A DNA stretch of 64,000 bases from Bacteroidota bacterium (GTDB lineage Bacteria; Bacteroidota; Bacteroidia; AKYH767-A; OLB10), in the NCBI GenBank assembly GCA_016713925.1, contig JADJOH010000007.1:1289501-1353500 (forward strand), read 5' to 3'. Position 1 is the first letter of the stretch; the number at the start of each line of letters is the position of its first letter. The position numbers and the translations under genes are program-made. Below are positions 27,173-37,114 of the stretch, in pieces. The notes under the pieces are model-generated. The model did no database searches. It was not told the DNA's origin and worked only from the letters and a program-made list of their open reading frames with translations.

Positions 27173-28849
27173 ATGAAACAACTCATCGAATGTGTTCCTA
27201 ACTTCAGCGAAGGAAAAGACCAAAATGTTATCCAACAAATCACTGACGCTATCCGTTCCGTTGAACGCGTTAAACTATTAAATGTTGATCCGGGTAATGC
27301 TACCAACAGAACGGTAGTCACTATCGTCGGTGAACCGGATGCTGTTGTAGAAGCCGCATTTCGTGCAATAGCCATGGCAGCACAACTCATCGACATGAGC
27401 AAACATAAAGGAGAACATCCCCGCATGGGCGCTACCGATGTATGCCCTTTTATCCCCGTTGCTAACATCAGCATGGAAGAAACAGCGGCATGGAGTAAAA
27501 AACTCGCTGAAAGGGTAGGGAAAGAGTTAAACATTCCCGTCTATCTCTATGAAGATGCACAACCCAATAAAGAACGCAGCAACCTTTCGGTAATACGTGC
27601 CGGTGAGTACGAAGGATTTTTTAAGAAAATCAAGGAAGCTCAATGGAAACCTGATTTCGGACCTGCCGAATTTCCTGCAAAAACAGGAGCTACCGTTATT
27701 GGTGCCCGCGACTTTCTCATCGCTTATAACGTTAACCTCAATACGAAATCGGTAAAGAGAGCCAACAGTGTTGCTTTTGATATCCGTGAAGCAGGAAGAA
27801 TAAAAGTGGATGAGAAAGGAAATAAAATCCTGGACAGCGCCGGTAACGAAATACGGATTCCCGGTTCATTGAAAGGAGTTAAAGCGATCGGCTGGTATAT
27901 CGACGAATACGGCATTGCGCAGGTGTCCATCAACATTACAAAATTCAGAGAAACGCCCTTGCATATTGTCTTTGAAGAATGCTATGAGAGTGCCCATCGC
28001 CGCGGACAACGTGTGACGGGCTCGGAGTTGGTCGGACTTGTGCCCTTATCGGCCATGCTGGAAGCAGGAAAATATTTTCTGAAGAAGCAACGCCTCAGCG
28101 CCGGAGTGAGTGATGAAGAATTGATACATATTGCCGTCAAATCCATGGGACTCGATGAACTGGGACCCTTTGATCCGAAACAACGCATCATCGAATATCA
28201 GCTTTCAGAAAATCAACGGCAACTGATCGATATGAATCTGGTGGCATTTGCCAATGAAACCGCAAGTGAATCACCGGCACCGGGAGGAGGATCTATATCG
28301 GCCTATGTCGGTGCACTGGGTGTTTCGTTGGGTACGATGGTGGCTAACCTCAGCTCGTCTAAAAAAGGATGGGAAAGCCAATGGGAAGAATTCAGCGAAT
28401 GGGCAGAAAAAGGACAAGTGTATAAAAAGCAATTGCTGCATCTGGTGGATGAAGATACAAGAGCCTTTAACGGCATCATGGAGGCTTTCAAACTCCCAAA
28501 AGCCACTGACGAGGAAAAAGCCGCACGAAAAGCAGCCATTCAATCCGCCACCCGAAAAGCCATTGAAATTCCATTTCAGGTAATGGAAACCGCCTTCAAC
28601 AGCATGACCGTAATGAAAGCCATGGTTGAAAAAGGAAATCCAAACTCTATCACCGACGCCGGTGTAGGAGCGCTCTGTGCACGCACAGCCGTCATCGGGG
28701 CTCATATGAATGTCCGTATCAATGCCGGAGGTTTCACTGACAAAATCTTCCTGGAAGAAATCCTTGGTAAAGCAGCAAAAATTGAAGCGGATGCGATGAA
28801 GATGGAGAAAGAAATTATTGATTATATTAATAAAGTGATTGCTGGTTAA
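27173..28849 (+). CDS. ftcD: Bifunctional glutamate formimidoyltransferase / formimidoyltetrahydrofolate cyclodeaminase
   Basis: 558 residues, the fused form. Residues 1 to ~325 are the transferase (LIECVPNFSEGKDQNVIQQI; HKGEHPRMGATDVCPFIPVA; LYEDAQPNKERSNLSVIRAG; RGQRVTGSELVGLVPL). Residues ~360-558 are the cyclodeaminase (SESPAPGGGSISAYVGALGV; NPNSITDAGVGALCARTAV). It moves the formimino group from formimidoyl-glutamate to tetrahydrofolate and then releases ammonia to give methenyl-THF, feeding one-carbon metabolism. With hutG upstream there are two possible fates for the same intermediate. It is separated from hutG by 225 nt, so it may have its own promoter. Confidence 0.96.
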   Translation: MKQLIECVPNFSEGKDQNVIQQITDAIRSVERVKLLNVDPGNATNRTVVTIVGEPDAVVEAAFRAIAMAAQLIDMSKHKGEHPRMGATDVCPFIPVANISMEETAAWSKKLAERVGKELNIPVYLYEDAQPNKERSNLSVIRAGEYEGFFKKIKEAQWKPDFGPAEFPAKTGATVIGARDFLIAYNVNLNTKSVKRANSVAFDIREAGRIKVDEKGNKILDSAGNEIRIPGSLKGVKAIGWYIDEYGIAQVSINITKFRETPLHIVFEECYESAHRRGQRVTGSELVGLVPLSAMLEAGKYFLKKQRLSAGVSDEELIHIAVKSMGLDELGPFDPKQRIIEYQLSENQRQLIDMNLVAFANETASESPAPGGGSISAYVGALGVSLGTMVANLSSSKKGWESQWEEFSEWAEKGQVYKKQLLHLVDEDTRAFNGIMEAFKLPKATDEEKAARKAAIQSATRKAIEIPFQVMETAFNSMTVMKAMVEKGNPNSITDAGVGALCARTAVIGAHMNVRINAGGFTDKIFLEEILGKAAKIEADAMKMEKEIIDYINKVIAG

Positions 28850-29105
28850 TTTGAAAATGGGATGATTTGAAAATTTGAAAATGGGTTAATTTGAAAATTT
28901 GAAAATGGGTTGATCTCCCTGGCGGGAGACAGGTTTGAAGATTTGAAAATGTGTGGATCTCCCTGGCAGGATACAGGTTTGAAGATTTGAAGATTTGATC
29001 GCGAAGCCTCGATGTGTTGATCTCTCTGGCAGGAGACAGGATTGAAGATTTGATTGCGAAGCCTCGCGATGTGTTGCTCTCTTTGGAAGGAGACAGGTTT
29101 GTTTC
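28850..29105. repeat. Tandem imperfect repeat with GATCTCCCTGG-type hairpin units
   Basis: At least four irregular units, each with runs of GATTTGAAAATTTGAAAATG and a block resembling TCTCCCTGGCGGGAGACAGG (self-complementary CTCCC/GGGAG), starting at the ftcD stop. The GATTTGAAAATTTGAAAATG word recurs at 38645-38664. Confidence 0.7.
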
Positions 29106-29370
29106 GTGCATTGGCACCTGATCGATAGCGACCATTGCAAAAGCGAGCAGGGGTTGAGCAAGTACAGCCTCGTTGCCTTGGATTGCCCAAATCCATAGTG
29201 TTCGCCAACTTTTGCTACATCCCTGGAGGAAAACCTTGACAACCCGTAATCCATCAAGCTCGTTACCTATTTTCATTGGAATTTTCAATTTGAATATTAT
29301 AGAACCGGAACATTTAGGTCTTAACCATTTGGATTTTTTCATAGATTAATGAAAACTTAACATGAAAAAA
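29106..29370. other. Non-coding stretch without a supported gene
   Basis: Minus-strand reading frames are open here but lead straight into the repeat units and have no start context or family resemblance. I see no RNA gene or terminator. Confidence 0.5.
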
Positions 29371-29400
29371 TTTGTTTTTGAAAAATTACTTTTACTTTTG
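29371..29400 (+). promoter_or_regulatory. Promoter of the small secreted protein gene
   Basis: TTTG (29371-29374), 18-nt spacer, TACTTTTG (29393-29400), with the ATG 23 nt further on. Confidence 0.75.
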
Positions 29401-29423
29401 AATCAACATAAAATCTATTTTCC

Positions 29424-29828
29424 ATGAAAACTACCAAATTTCTTCGCCATGGTCTTTTAATTGTTTTATTCTCGGCAGCGACATTTATAGCGCAGGCACA
29501 AACTCCTATAGATGCCTATGTCACCACCACAGTTCCTGTAAATGATAGTGTAGTTGGGACGATGTTTATCACTTTAGCCGATACCATCCAAGTTGATTTG
29601 ATAGAGATTAAACTGGGTTCCAATTCAGGAGTTAATGACCTGTTTAATTACAGTTTTACCTATGACCAAACTTCCGGACTTCCTGCAGGATATGTATGGA
29701 GCAGAACAGGCAATAAGCTGATCTTGCAACTCGGAATTTTTGCGTACTCAGATGTTCAGTTTGGAAGCGTGAGAATTAAGCAAAGCAACGGCAGCTTTAG
29801 TGATGCTTTTGCTTTTGTGACTAATTAA
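29424..29828 (+). CDS. Small secreted hypothetical protein
   Basis: 134 residues. Signal peptide HGLLIVLFSAATFIAQAQ with cleavage after AQA or AQAQ. The mature ~108 residues are beta-rich and low in charge (DAYVTTTVPVNDSVVGTMFI; IEIKLGSNSGVNDLFNYSFT; VRIKQSNGSFSDAFAFVTN), likely a single Ig-like or adhesin-like domain. No sorting domain. It precedes the 7 kb T9SS gene by 215 nt in the same direction. Confidence 0.7.
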   Translation: MKTTKFLRHGLLIVLFSAATFIAQAQTPIDAYVTTTVPVNDSVVGTMFITLADTIQVDLIEIKLGSNSGVNDLFNYSFTYDQTSGLPAGYVWSRTGNKLILQLGIFAYSDVQFGSVRIKQSNGSFSDAFAFVTN

Positions 29829-30043
29829 TAGTTAGGAAGTCCGAAGTGTCCTTTGAATGCATTGGTTGGAAAGAGGGGTGATTTTGTTAAGATATTGAGT
29901 TAAGAGTCTCAAAAGTTGGAGTATGGTTTTATGTGTGGTTTGTTAGGACGACTCTAACGGGAGGTCGTTATTTGATTCATCATTAGTTTGTAATTGTATA
30001 TTCAAGTACGTTATTGATACAACCCTTCAAAAACATGTAACCC

Positions 30044-33000
30044 ATGAATCATTTCGTCATTGTCTTAAAAAAGACCTTGTGCCAAGGCACTTTGTCAATT
30101 AACGCCTGTTTAGTTCTTTTGCTATTGTTTCCTTCTTCATCTTTTGCCGGTAATTACACCTGGAACGGTACTACAAACAATAATTGGGGCACAGCTTCCA
30201 ACTGGTCAGGCGGGATTGTCCCCGGGTCTAACGACACCATCACCATCAATTCCGGGAAACCCAATCTGGAACTTGATCAGAATCGAACTGTGAACCGGCT
30301 TGTTCTGAACGGGAGCACAATAGATTTAGATACCAATGAATTATATGTCACTCAACGTGCCTCATTTAATGGTGGTGATGTCATAGGAGAGTCATTAAAA
30401 CTAAGAGGAATTTATGCTTTTTTTCAAGGTACAGATTTTAATTGTACCTTAGATGTTGTGGTAGGACAAATAAAGTTTTCTGGAGGTACATTTGACCAGA
30501 CCGGCTCCTTTGAACAAAACGGCGGTGCCAGTGGTTGGGGTGCGGGAGGCTGTGTTTTTAATGATTCAGTAACTATTAAAAACTCGGGGGCTACCTATCT
30601 CCGTATGGGAGAAACTTCCGGTGATATCTTTAACGACAAGGTTACTTTTATCAGTACCGGCGTTTATGCTCTGCAATTGTCGTTTGGCGATACCAGCCAG
30701 TACAATGGAAATGTATTTATTAATTGCACCGGCAATGGCGGCCTTAGCTTTTGTGCAGGGACCAATGCCGCTGCTATCATCGGTGCGGGGAAGACCCTTT
30801 CAGCAGGAAGCAGTGGGTTGACAGCTGGAGTGATTACACTTAAAAATATTGTGCAATCCGATTCAACCACCCAATCCATTATTACTACAGGCACCAGTAC
30901 CTTAAGTATGCAGGGCTGTTCCTTTGCCGCGGCATTTACTGTTTCTACCCCCAGCCTGTTGGTGAAGACCAGTACTTTTTACAATGTAGCCGCTTTCACT
31001 AAAACCGGTAATGCCACCAACCACTGGGAAGGCGGCAATGTGTTTTACGGAACCACCACCATCAACAACAATACCACCGGATCGGGTATACTGCGTATGT
31101 CATTGCAGTCGGGTGATGTGTACGCGGGAGATGTGACTTTTAATACCAGCACCGGATATATTCAGGTTGCCTTTGCCGATACAAGTACCTTTGGAGGAGA
31201 TGTGACTACCAACAATTCAAAAGTGGGCTTCAGTTCAGGCAGCGGACTTCTGCAATTTAACGGAGGCGAAGATCAGGCCCTGACCACCGCAGCCATTATT
31301 TCTGCTCAGAAATTCATATTAACAAAACCCGGTGGCCTGCTCACCACCAACCGACAAATTACCATCGACAGTGTCCTCACATTAAACGGAGGAGTACTAA
31401 GTACCGATTCGCTGATCACGTTAAAAGCACCGGCAATTGTAAATGGTGGAAGTAACATGAGCCATGTAGAAGGACCTGTGAAAAAAATCGGGAATACGGC
31501 TTTTGTTTTTCCGGTGGGTGATCAGGGGCAATGGAACCCCATTGAAATTTCAGCACCAACTCAAACTACGGATGCATTCACCGCCCGATTTTATCTTGAA
31601 GGACAACCCTATGGTAGTGCAGCAGATACCACCATTCGTTTATTAAATACATGCAGCTATTGGAATTTAACCCGCACAACAGGCTCTAGTAATGTATATG
31701 TGTCGCTTTACTGGGACAGTATTGCCTGCGGATTATACGATACTACAAGGTTAATTGTAGCCGCATGGAATGGCACAACCTGGAAAAATGTAGAGAAAGA
31801 AGGAATCACCGGAAATGTGATGGCAGGTAAAATCAAGAGTTTTACATTGACGAATTATTACTCTTCATTTACCTGGGGATACAAACCTGATCCAGGCCAG
31901 CCAATTATTATCCCTATTAATCCCGTGCTAAATACCACCACTTCAGATCCTTCCTGGAATCATCCCATCTCTGAGGATTATTTTGGTTACAATGGCTCCA
32001 GTGTATTAGATGAAGGACAATATTGGTCTGATCTTTCTTCCAACTCAGTTTTACTGCACAATGGAATCAGCAGCATTCGGCATAATGGTGGAACAAATGG
32101 TAATTACTGGGATTGGCGAACAGGATGGTTTATTCCGGAAAATGAACTGCCCAATGATTGGTTTTACCTGAAACGATCGCATAAAAAACCGTTTCCTGAT
32201 TTACTTCCCGATGGAACTTTTGTAAATGAAATGCAGTATTTTAAAATATGTAATGATGCTGTTGCCGGGCGACCCATTTTCCAATTCAACAATCTGACAT
32301 CTGGCTTTAACTACGAACTGGCGAGCCTTTACAGAGCGCACGAGTTGAATCTACCTGTTAAGTATGTAGAATTAGGAAATGAGTTCTATTTTAATGATGA
32401 GCATTATAAAGAAGTATTTCCCTCCTCTTATGATTATATTAACTATGCTAATGCATTTACTGATGCTTTAAAAAGCAAGGTGCCTTTTGCAGATGTTCAG
32501 GTGGCGGTAGTTGGATCATCGTTTAGTGAAAACTCGGCCGGACGTAGATCACTTTGGTTGGAAACAATACTTTCCAACATACAAAACGTCACAAACCGTC
32601 CTGATGCCATCACCATTCATGAATATTATACCAGTGGATTGAGCAACCCTATTGATTTTGCTCCTTATAATATCGGACAAATGTTCATCAAGCCTTTTAT
32701 AAAAGGTGACGATCTTATCGCTAATGAACTGCAGGCTGTTGAAGACAGGAGTAGTGCATTAAGTTTGAATCCTCCTTTAGAAGTCTGGCTCACCGAGTAT
32801 AACATGAATGATGATGTAAGTAATAATGTAGGGACATGGGCGCATGGATTATTCAATGCGATTCAAACATTGAAGTATCTGGAATCACCTTTAATCACTC
32901 ATCTGAGCTCACATGCCATGACATCAGATGCAGTATATGGCAATATTTTTGAATCGAACAGGGGTTTTCAAAACCTTGCAGAGGGACAGCTACCTGAAAA

Positions 33001-36000
33001 TGTTAAATTAGTTGGTGCCGGTAACTTCGAAACTACTCCATTCGGCTTTACAGCTTCCGGTGCCGCACAAAACGAGATTGCATTGGCCATGAAAGGAACT
33101 GGGGTGGAAGCGCATAGAATTGATTTCAGTCCAAATTCTACAGCAATAGGAAATATTAGTTACTTTGACGCAAATGGAAATTATGTAACCAGCAATAATT
33201 TGTTGAATCTATATGGATGGTCCTTTGAAAAGGAGGAAGGTTTTGAAGCTATCATTTTAAATTTGGGACAAGCTGTTTATTCGATAGGCAATCCATCAGA
33301 TTTAACTTCTATCAATCCTATAACAAATGTACCTCAAAGTATGGTGCAATTAACTACTATAGATCCAACTACAGGTTTAGGAAGTATCGTAACACTTCCC
33401 GTGGCAAATCAGCTTAATAATAATTTATATACAACAGGCGAAATTAATATTGCTAGTGGAGTGGTATCAATTCCTCCTCACTCGCTTACTCGAATCATCT
33501 ACAGAAATCCCGGTACAATCACAGTTCGTTTAACCGATGATGAAATCTGTGAAGGGACAACTACCTCTGTTCTGGTTCAAGGAGCAAATTTTAATTCAAC
33601 TATTACATTGGAGGTAAAACAAGGATCTACAACCGTTTATTCTAATAGCATTTCTGATTCACTCTTCCATCTTCCTACTAACCTGGATCCGGGTACATAT
33701 ACCCTTTTCGCCAATGATGGCAGTGTCACATCCGATCCTGTAAATTTAATTATTCATCCTGCAATCAGCGTTGTGGCTACTGCCGAGACATCAGAACCAT
33801 GTGCCGACATCCCTGAAATCACATTAAGCGCAAATGTAACGACATCAAATCAAAACTCTAACCTTAGCCATTCCTATTCTTATCTTTGGGTTCCTGATGG
33901 CGAAATAACAGATCATAATCCTTTTCAGCAGTCCATTAATATTAATAACATTAATATGAAGACGAATGCTTATCAGGTATTTGTTTACGATGGATTTTGT
34001 TGGGCAAGCAGTAATATAATTGAACTCGACCGAGGTCCGGTAAGTGTTGATTTAGGCAATGATTTTACGGTATGTGACAATAATGTAGATTTTGATTTGC
34101 GAGCAAATACTACTTTATCACCTATGGTGAATACCGGGACCTTACATTATAAATGGTATGAGAATAATATTGAAATTCCTTCTGCAACCACAGCGGACAT
34201 AACAGTGCCGAATCCAGGTATAGGAATAATACCTTGGACTTACAAGGTGCAAGTATGGTCTGACAACGGGGTAGATAACAACGAAGGATGCCCCCAATGG
34301 GATGAAATAACAGTGAATGTAGTACCATGTTGCAGTTGTTCTTCTGCTGTAGAATTAAATCCATATGCTTATTCGGTATTTATAGAAACTGTTGAAACGG
34401 TATATAATGTGTCACATACAGAGGATTTGATTAGTGCAATAAATGGCACAACCATTTCAACTCCAACGTACGATTTACTCAACAAAACTGTTACTATTTC
34501 TCCTGGAAGTACTGGAACTCCCACTATCTGTATAAACGGAGAGTTTTGGGTAAAAAATTTCGTGTATACTCTTAATAATATTGATAATCCCATTAATACA
34601 ATAATCATCGAAAAATGTACATTACGTTTAGGTGAAGATGCTAGAATTAGAGTAAGAGGTTTGTCGAAGCTAATTTTGAAAGGATGCCTGGTAGAAACCT
34701 GTAGTACTTCCACCATGTGGGATGGCATTTACGTTGACATATATGATCAGGCAGTTACTGAACCCGAGTTGGAGATCACAGAATATGTTACTACTTCTAC
34801 TCGAACCACCATCCGAGATGCAAAAAATGCGTTAGTGTTGCGCCGGGATTCACCATTTATGATTGAAAAGTGTGATTTTGATAATAATTATGTGGATGTA
34901 CTGATGGAGAAGTATAATAAATCCATTAGCCAGGACAGATCAGGCAATGGCGTGAATGCCTTTTCTCAAAAAAACTATATTAGAAGTTGTAGTTTTTCAA
35001 AAACAGGTAGCTTGCTAGCCCCTTATGCCGGTATCCAAAAACTGGCCGGTATCCGCTTACGAGATGTGGAACGGGTGGTGATTGGGGACAGTTCAATGAA
35101 CTCGAGTGTTTCATCCAATACGTTTTCCGATGCGAGTTATGGTATTATGGCATACAATGCCGGATTTGAGTGTTACAACAATACATTCAGCAATATACTT
35201 TATGATGTTGATGGAGCGTCGGTAGAAGAAAAACATAAAGGCTCCTGCATTTATTCCTACTCTGCAAGCGATTACAACGACCGTAAAACGATTATCGGTT
35301 GCAAGAATTTCAATTCGGGTGCACCGGCATCGCATAAAAATATTTTTACTTCATCTGTGAATGGCATTGTTTCAGTTGGAGAGATGAATTTGAAGGTGTT
35401 TAATAATGTGTTTGGTGATGATGAAGGTGATTTGAACGAAGCAATAAGTAATACCGGGGTATGGGTAGTTTCACCCGCAAATAAGGAAGTATATATTACC
35501 AGAGAAAATACATTTTACAATTATAATGTTGGAGTAAAAGGTTTTATATCTGATCCTAGAGGGAAATTCAATGTTGGTGAAAACTTATTCTTAGGAACCT
35601 GTTCCATTCCTTCTACTCCTCAATCTTTTCAAGGAACTGCCATCTGGGTAGGCAGTAAGTACTCCTTTAATTGGATACCTAATGTTCCCTATGTGAGTAT
35701 ATTCGAAAATACAATTGGTGAACCGGGTTCAGATATATTTCAACCACGTCTGGGTATTTTTGTTTCGCTAATAACGAGTGCACTAATTTCGAATAACCAT
35801 ATCTATTTTGATCATTCTTCGGTGCCGCCATATCCGTCTCTGGGTATTTGGATGCAGGGAAGTTCTCAATCTAAAATTTCCGGTAATACGATTAGTAATC
35901 AGTCCACATCAAACTCATTATCGAATCTTCTTTTAGGTATACGTTTGGATAATAACATCAACCCCTGCATCAGCACCAACACACTGAATTATATGGGCAA

Positions 36001-37114
36001 CAGCATTCAGTTTTTAGGCAACCATGGTCAGGTAGCATTGGCTGAAAATACAATGAATTATTACGACAACGCTATTTCATTGATCAATGCGGATATCGGA
36101 GTACAGGGACTGTTTGATCCAACTAATAATCAAAAACGTACTGATGACAATTTGTTTTATCATAACCCGGCAGGCTTGCAACCGGACAGGGTGATCGGAA
36201 CAACAGGTCTTGGAGTACCTATTTCCTGGTATTTTGATAATTCGTCTCCCGCTAATAACCAAATATATAATCCGGATATTAATAATAATATTGGTCCACA
36301 ATTATTAGTTGAACAAGGAGTTACTCCAAACCTTGCTCCATTAGAATGCCCGGTGATTACAAATCCTGTGGCGCGCAATTTGGCCTTTGGATTCATCACC
36401 GGTGATTCAGCAAGATATAATGAGGAGTATATGGAATATTTCAATCATTTTGCAAAAAGTGGGTTGTATGAAGTACTTAAAAATGATACGAATCTGATTA
36501 GTATGGATAATGCGGCTGATTCTTCTTTCGAAGCTTTTTATGAAGAAATGAGCGCAAGTAATTTTGCAAAATTTGACAGTGTCAGAAATTATATTGAAGC
36601 TGGAGATTTCTTAGCCGCAGAGCAAGTGCTGGAGGGCATCAACGATACCAATGCCGTGGAAGGTTATTTTAAATCGGTTTATGAATTATGTTTGAACAAG
36701 AGCATAACAGATTCAGCACTTACTAATTCTGACAGTAGCTTTTTCTATGATATCGCGAACTTGAATGCGTTGCAAGGAGGAGAAGCATCCTATATCAGCC
36801 GTAACCGATTGTTTTATGAAGTGCATGACGGAGCATTGGCAGGAGGATCCAGAATAAGAAATATTCAGACAATGGCATCTAACATATTTGAGGTGCTGAT
36901 ATACCCTGTACCTGCAAAGGACAACATCTATCTTACTTATAAAAACGATTTACCTGATTGCATTTATATCTATGATGGACAACAGCGCAGAGTGTTGAAA
37001 TCGGAGAATGTGAATTCAATTGATTTAAGTTCTCTTTCTGCAGGATGTTATTTTTTGGAATTTATGAAAGATCAAAAAAGATTGGACAGTAAGAAGCTCA
37101 TCAAGTTAAAATGA
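30044..37114 (+). CDS. Giant T9SS-secreted protein with clan GH-A-like glycosidase core, Ig-like domains and beta-helix
   Basis: 2356 residues, uninterrupted. Signal peptide ending SSSFAG. Residues ~35-480 are an autotransporter-like repeat region starting NYTWNGTTNNNWGTASNWSG. Around 626-1000 is a TIM-barrel-like domain: SSIRHNGGTNGNYWDWRTGW near the start, Glu780 in KYVELGNEFYFND (candidate acid/base), AITIHEYYTSG, and Glu918 in PLEVWLTEYNMND (candidate nucleophile). This NE ... TE pair, 138 residues apart, is the clan GH-A signature, closest in feel to GH51/GH79/GH39. Residues ~1155-1430 are Ig-like with a CCSCSS segment; ~1440-2080 is a right-handed beta-helix rich in N-N-T/F steps; the last ~75 are a sorting domain. 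Substrate unknown. ATGA overlap with the next gene. Confidence 0.85.
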   Translation: MNHFVIVLKKTLCQGTLSINACLVLLLLFPSSSFAGNYTWNGTTNNNWGTASNWSGGIVPGSNDTITINSGKPNLELDQNRTVNRLVLNGSTIDLDTNELYVTQRASFNGGDVIGESLKLRGIYAFFQGTDFNCTLDVVVGQIKFSGGTFDQTGSFEQNGGASGWGAGGCVFNDSVTIKNSGATYLRMGETSGDIFNDKVTFISTGVYALQLSFGDTSQYNGNVFINCTGNGGLSFCAGTNAAAIIGAGKTLSAGSSGLTAGVITLKNIVQSDSTTQSIITTGTSTLSMQGCSFAAAFTVSTPSLLVKTSTFYNVAAFTKTGNATNHWEGGNVFYGTTTINNNTTGSGILRMSLQSGDVYAGDVTFNTSTGYIQVAFADTSTFGGDVTTNNSKVGFSSGSGLLQFNGGEDQALTTAAIISAQKFILTKPGGLLTTNRQITIDSVLTLNGGVLSTDSLITLKAPAIVNGGSNMSHVEGPVKKIGNTAFVFPVGDQGQWNPIEISAPTQTTDAFTARFYLEGQPYGSAADTTIRLLNTCSYWNLTRTTGSSNVYVSLYWDSIACGLYDTTRLIVAAWNGTTWKNVEKEGITGNVMAGKIKSFTLTNYYSSFTWGYKPDPGQPIIIPINPVLNTTTSDPSWNHPISEDYFGYNGSSVLDEGQYWSDLSSNSVLLHNGISSIRHNGGTNGNYWDWRTGWFIPENELPNDWFYLKRSHKKPFPDLLPDGTFVNEMQYFKICNDAVAGRPIFQFNNLTSGFNYELASLYRAHELNLPVKYVELGNEFYFNDEHYKEVFPSSYDYINYANAFTDALKSKVPFADVQVAVVGSSFSENSAGRRSLWLETILSNIQNVTNRPDAITIHEYYTSGLSNPIDFAPYNIGQMFIKPFIKGDDLIANELQAVEDRSSALSLNPPLEVWLTEYNMNDDVSNNVGTWAHGLFNAIQTLKYLESPLITHLSSHAMTSDAVYGNIFESNRGFQNLAEGQLPENVKLVGAGNFETTPFGFTASGAAQNEIALAMKGTGVEAHRIDFSPNSTAIGNISYFDANGNYVTSNNLLNLYGWSFEKEEGFEAIILNLGQAVYSIGNPSDLTSINPITNVPQSMVQLTTIDPTTGLGSIVTLPVANQLNNNLYTTGEINIASGVVSIPPHSLTRIIYRNPGTITVRLTDDEICEGTTTSVLVQGANFNSTITLEVKQGSTTVYSNSISDSLFHLPTNLDPGTYTLFANDGSVTSDPVNLIIHPAISVVATAETSEPCADIPEITLSANVTTSNQNSNLSHSYSYLWVPDGEITDHNPFQQSININNINMKTNAYQVFVYDGFCWASSNIIELDRGPVSVDLGNDFTVCDNNVDFDLRANTTLSPMVNTGTLHYKWYENNIEIPSATTADITVPNPGIGIIPWTYKVQVWSDNGVDNNEGCPQWDEITVNVVPCCSCSSAVELNPYAYSVFIETVETVYNVSHTEDLISAINGTTISTPTYDLLNKTVTISPGSTGTPTICINGEFWVKNFVYTLNNIDNPINTIIIEKCTLRLGEDARIRVRGLSKLILKGCLVETCSTSTMWDGIYVDIYDQAVTEPELEITEYVTTSTRTTIRDAKNALVLRRDSPFMIEKCDFDNNYVDVLMEKYNKSISQDRSGNGVNAFSQKNYIRSCSFSKTGSLLAPYAGIQKLAGIRLRDVERVVIGDSSMNSSVSSNTFSDASYGIMAYNAGFECYNNTFSNILYDVDGASVEEKHKGSCIYSYSASDYNDRKTIIGCKNFNSGAPASHKNIFTSSVNGIVSVGEMNLKVFNNVFGDDEGDLNEAISNTGVWVVSPANKEVYITRENTFYNYNVGVKGFISDPRGKFNVGENLFLGTCSIPSTPQSFQGTAIWVGSKYSFNWIPNVPYVSIFENTIGEPGSDIFQPRLGIFVSLITSALISNNHIYFDHSSVPPYPSLGIWMQGSSQSKISGNTISNQSTSNSLSNLLLGIRLDNNINPCISTNTLNYMGNSIQFLGNHGQVALAENTMNYYDNAISLINADIGVQGLFDPTNNQKRTDDNLFYHNPAGLQPDRVIGTTGLGVPISWYFDNSSPANNQIYNPDINNNIGPQLLVEQGVTPNLAPLECPVITNPVARNLAFGFITGDSARYNEEYMEYFNHFAKSGLYEVLKNDTNLISMDNAADSSFEAFYEEMSASNFAKFDSVRNYIEAGDFLAAEQVLEGINDTNAVEGYFKSVYELCLNKSITDSALTNSDSSFFYDIANLNALQGGEASYISRNRLFYEVHDGALAGGSRIRNIQTMASNIFEVLIYPVPAKDNIYLTYKNDLPDCIYIYDGQQRRVLKSENVNSIDLSSLSAGCYFLEFMKDQKRLDSKKLIKLK

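Noticed and set aside
28827..29342. Overlapping minus-strand frames of 120-171 codons
   Set aside because: They mostly translate the tandem repeats; the upper part has no family resemblance or promoter.
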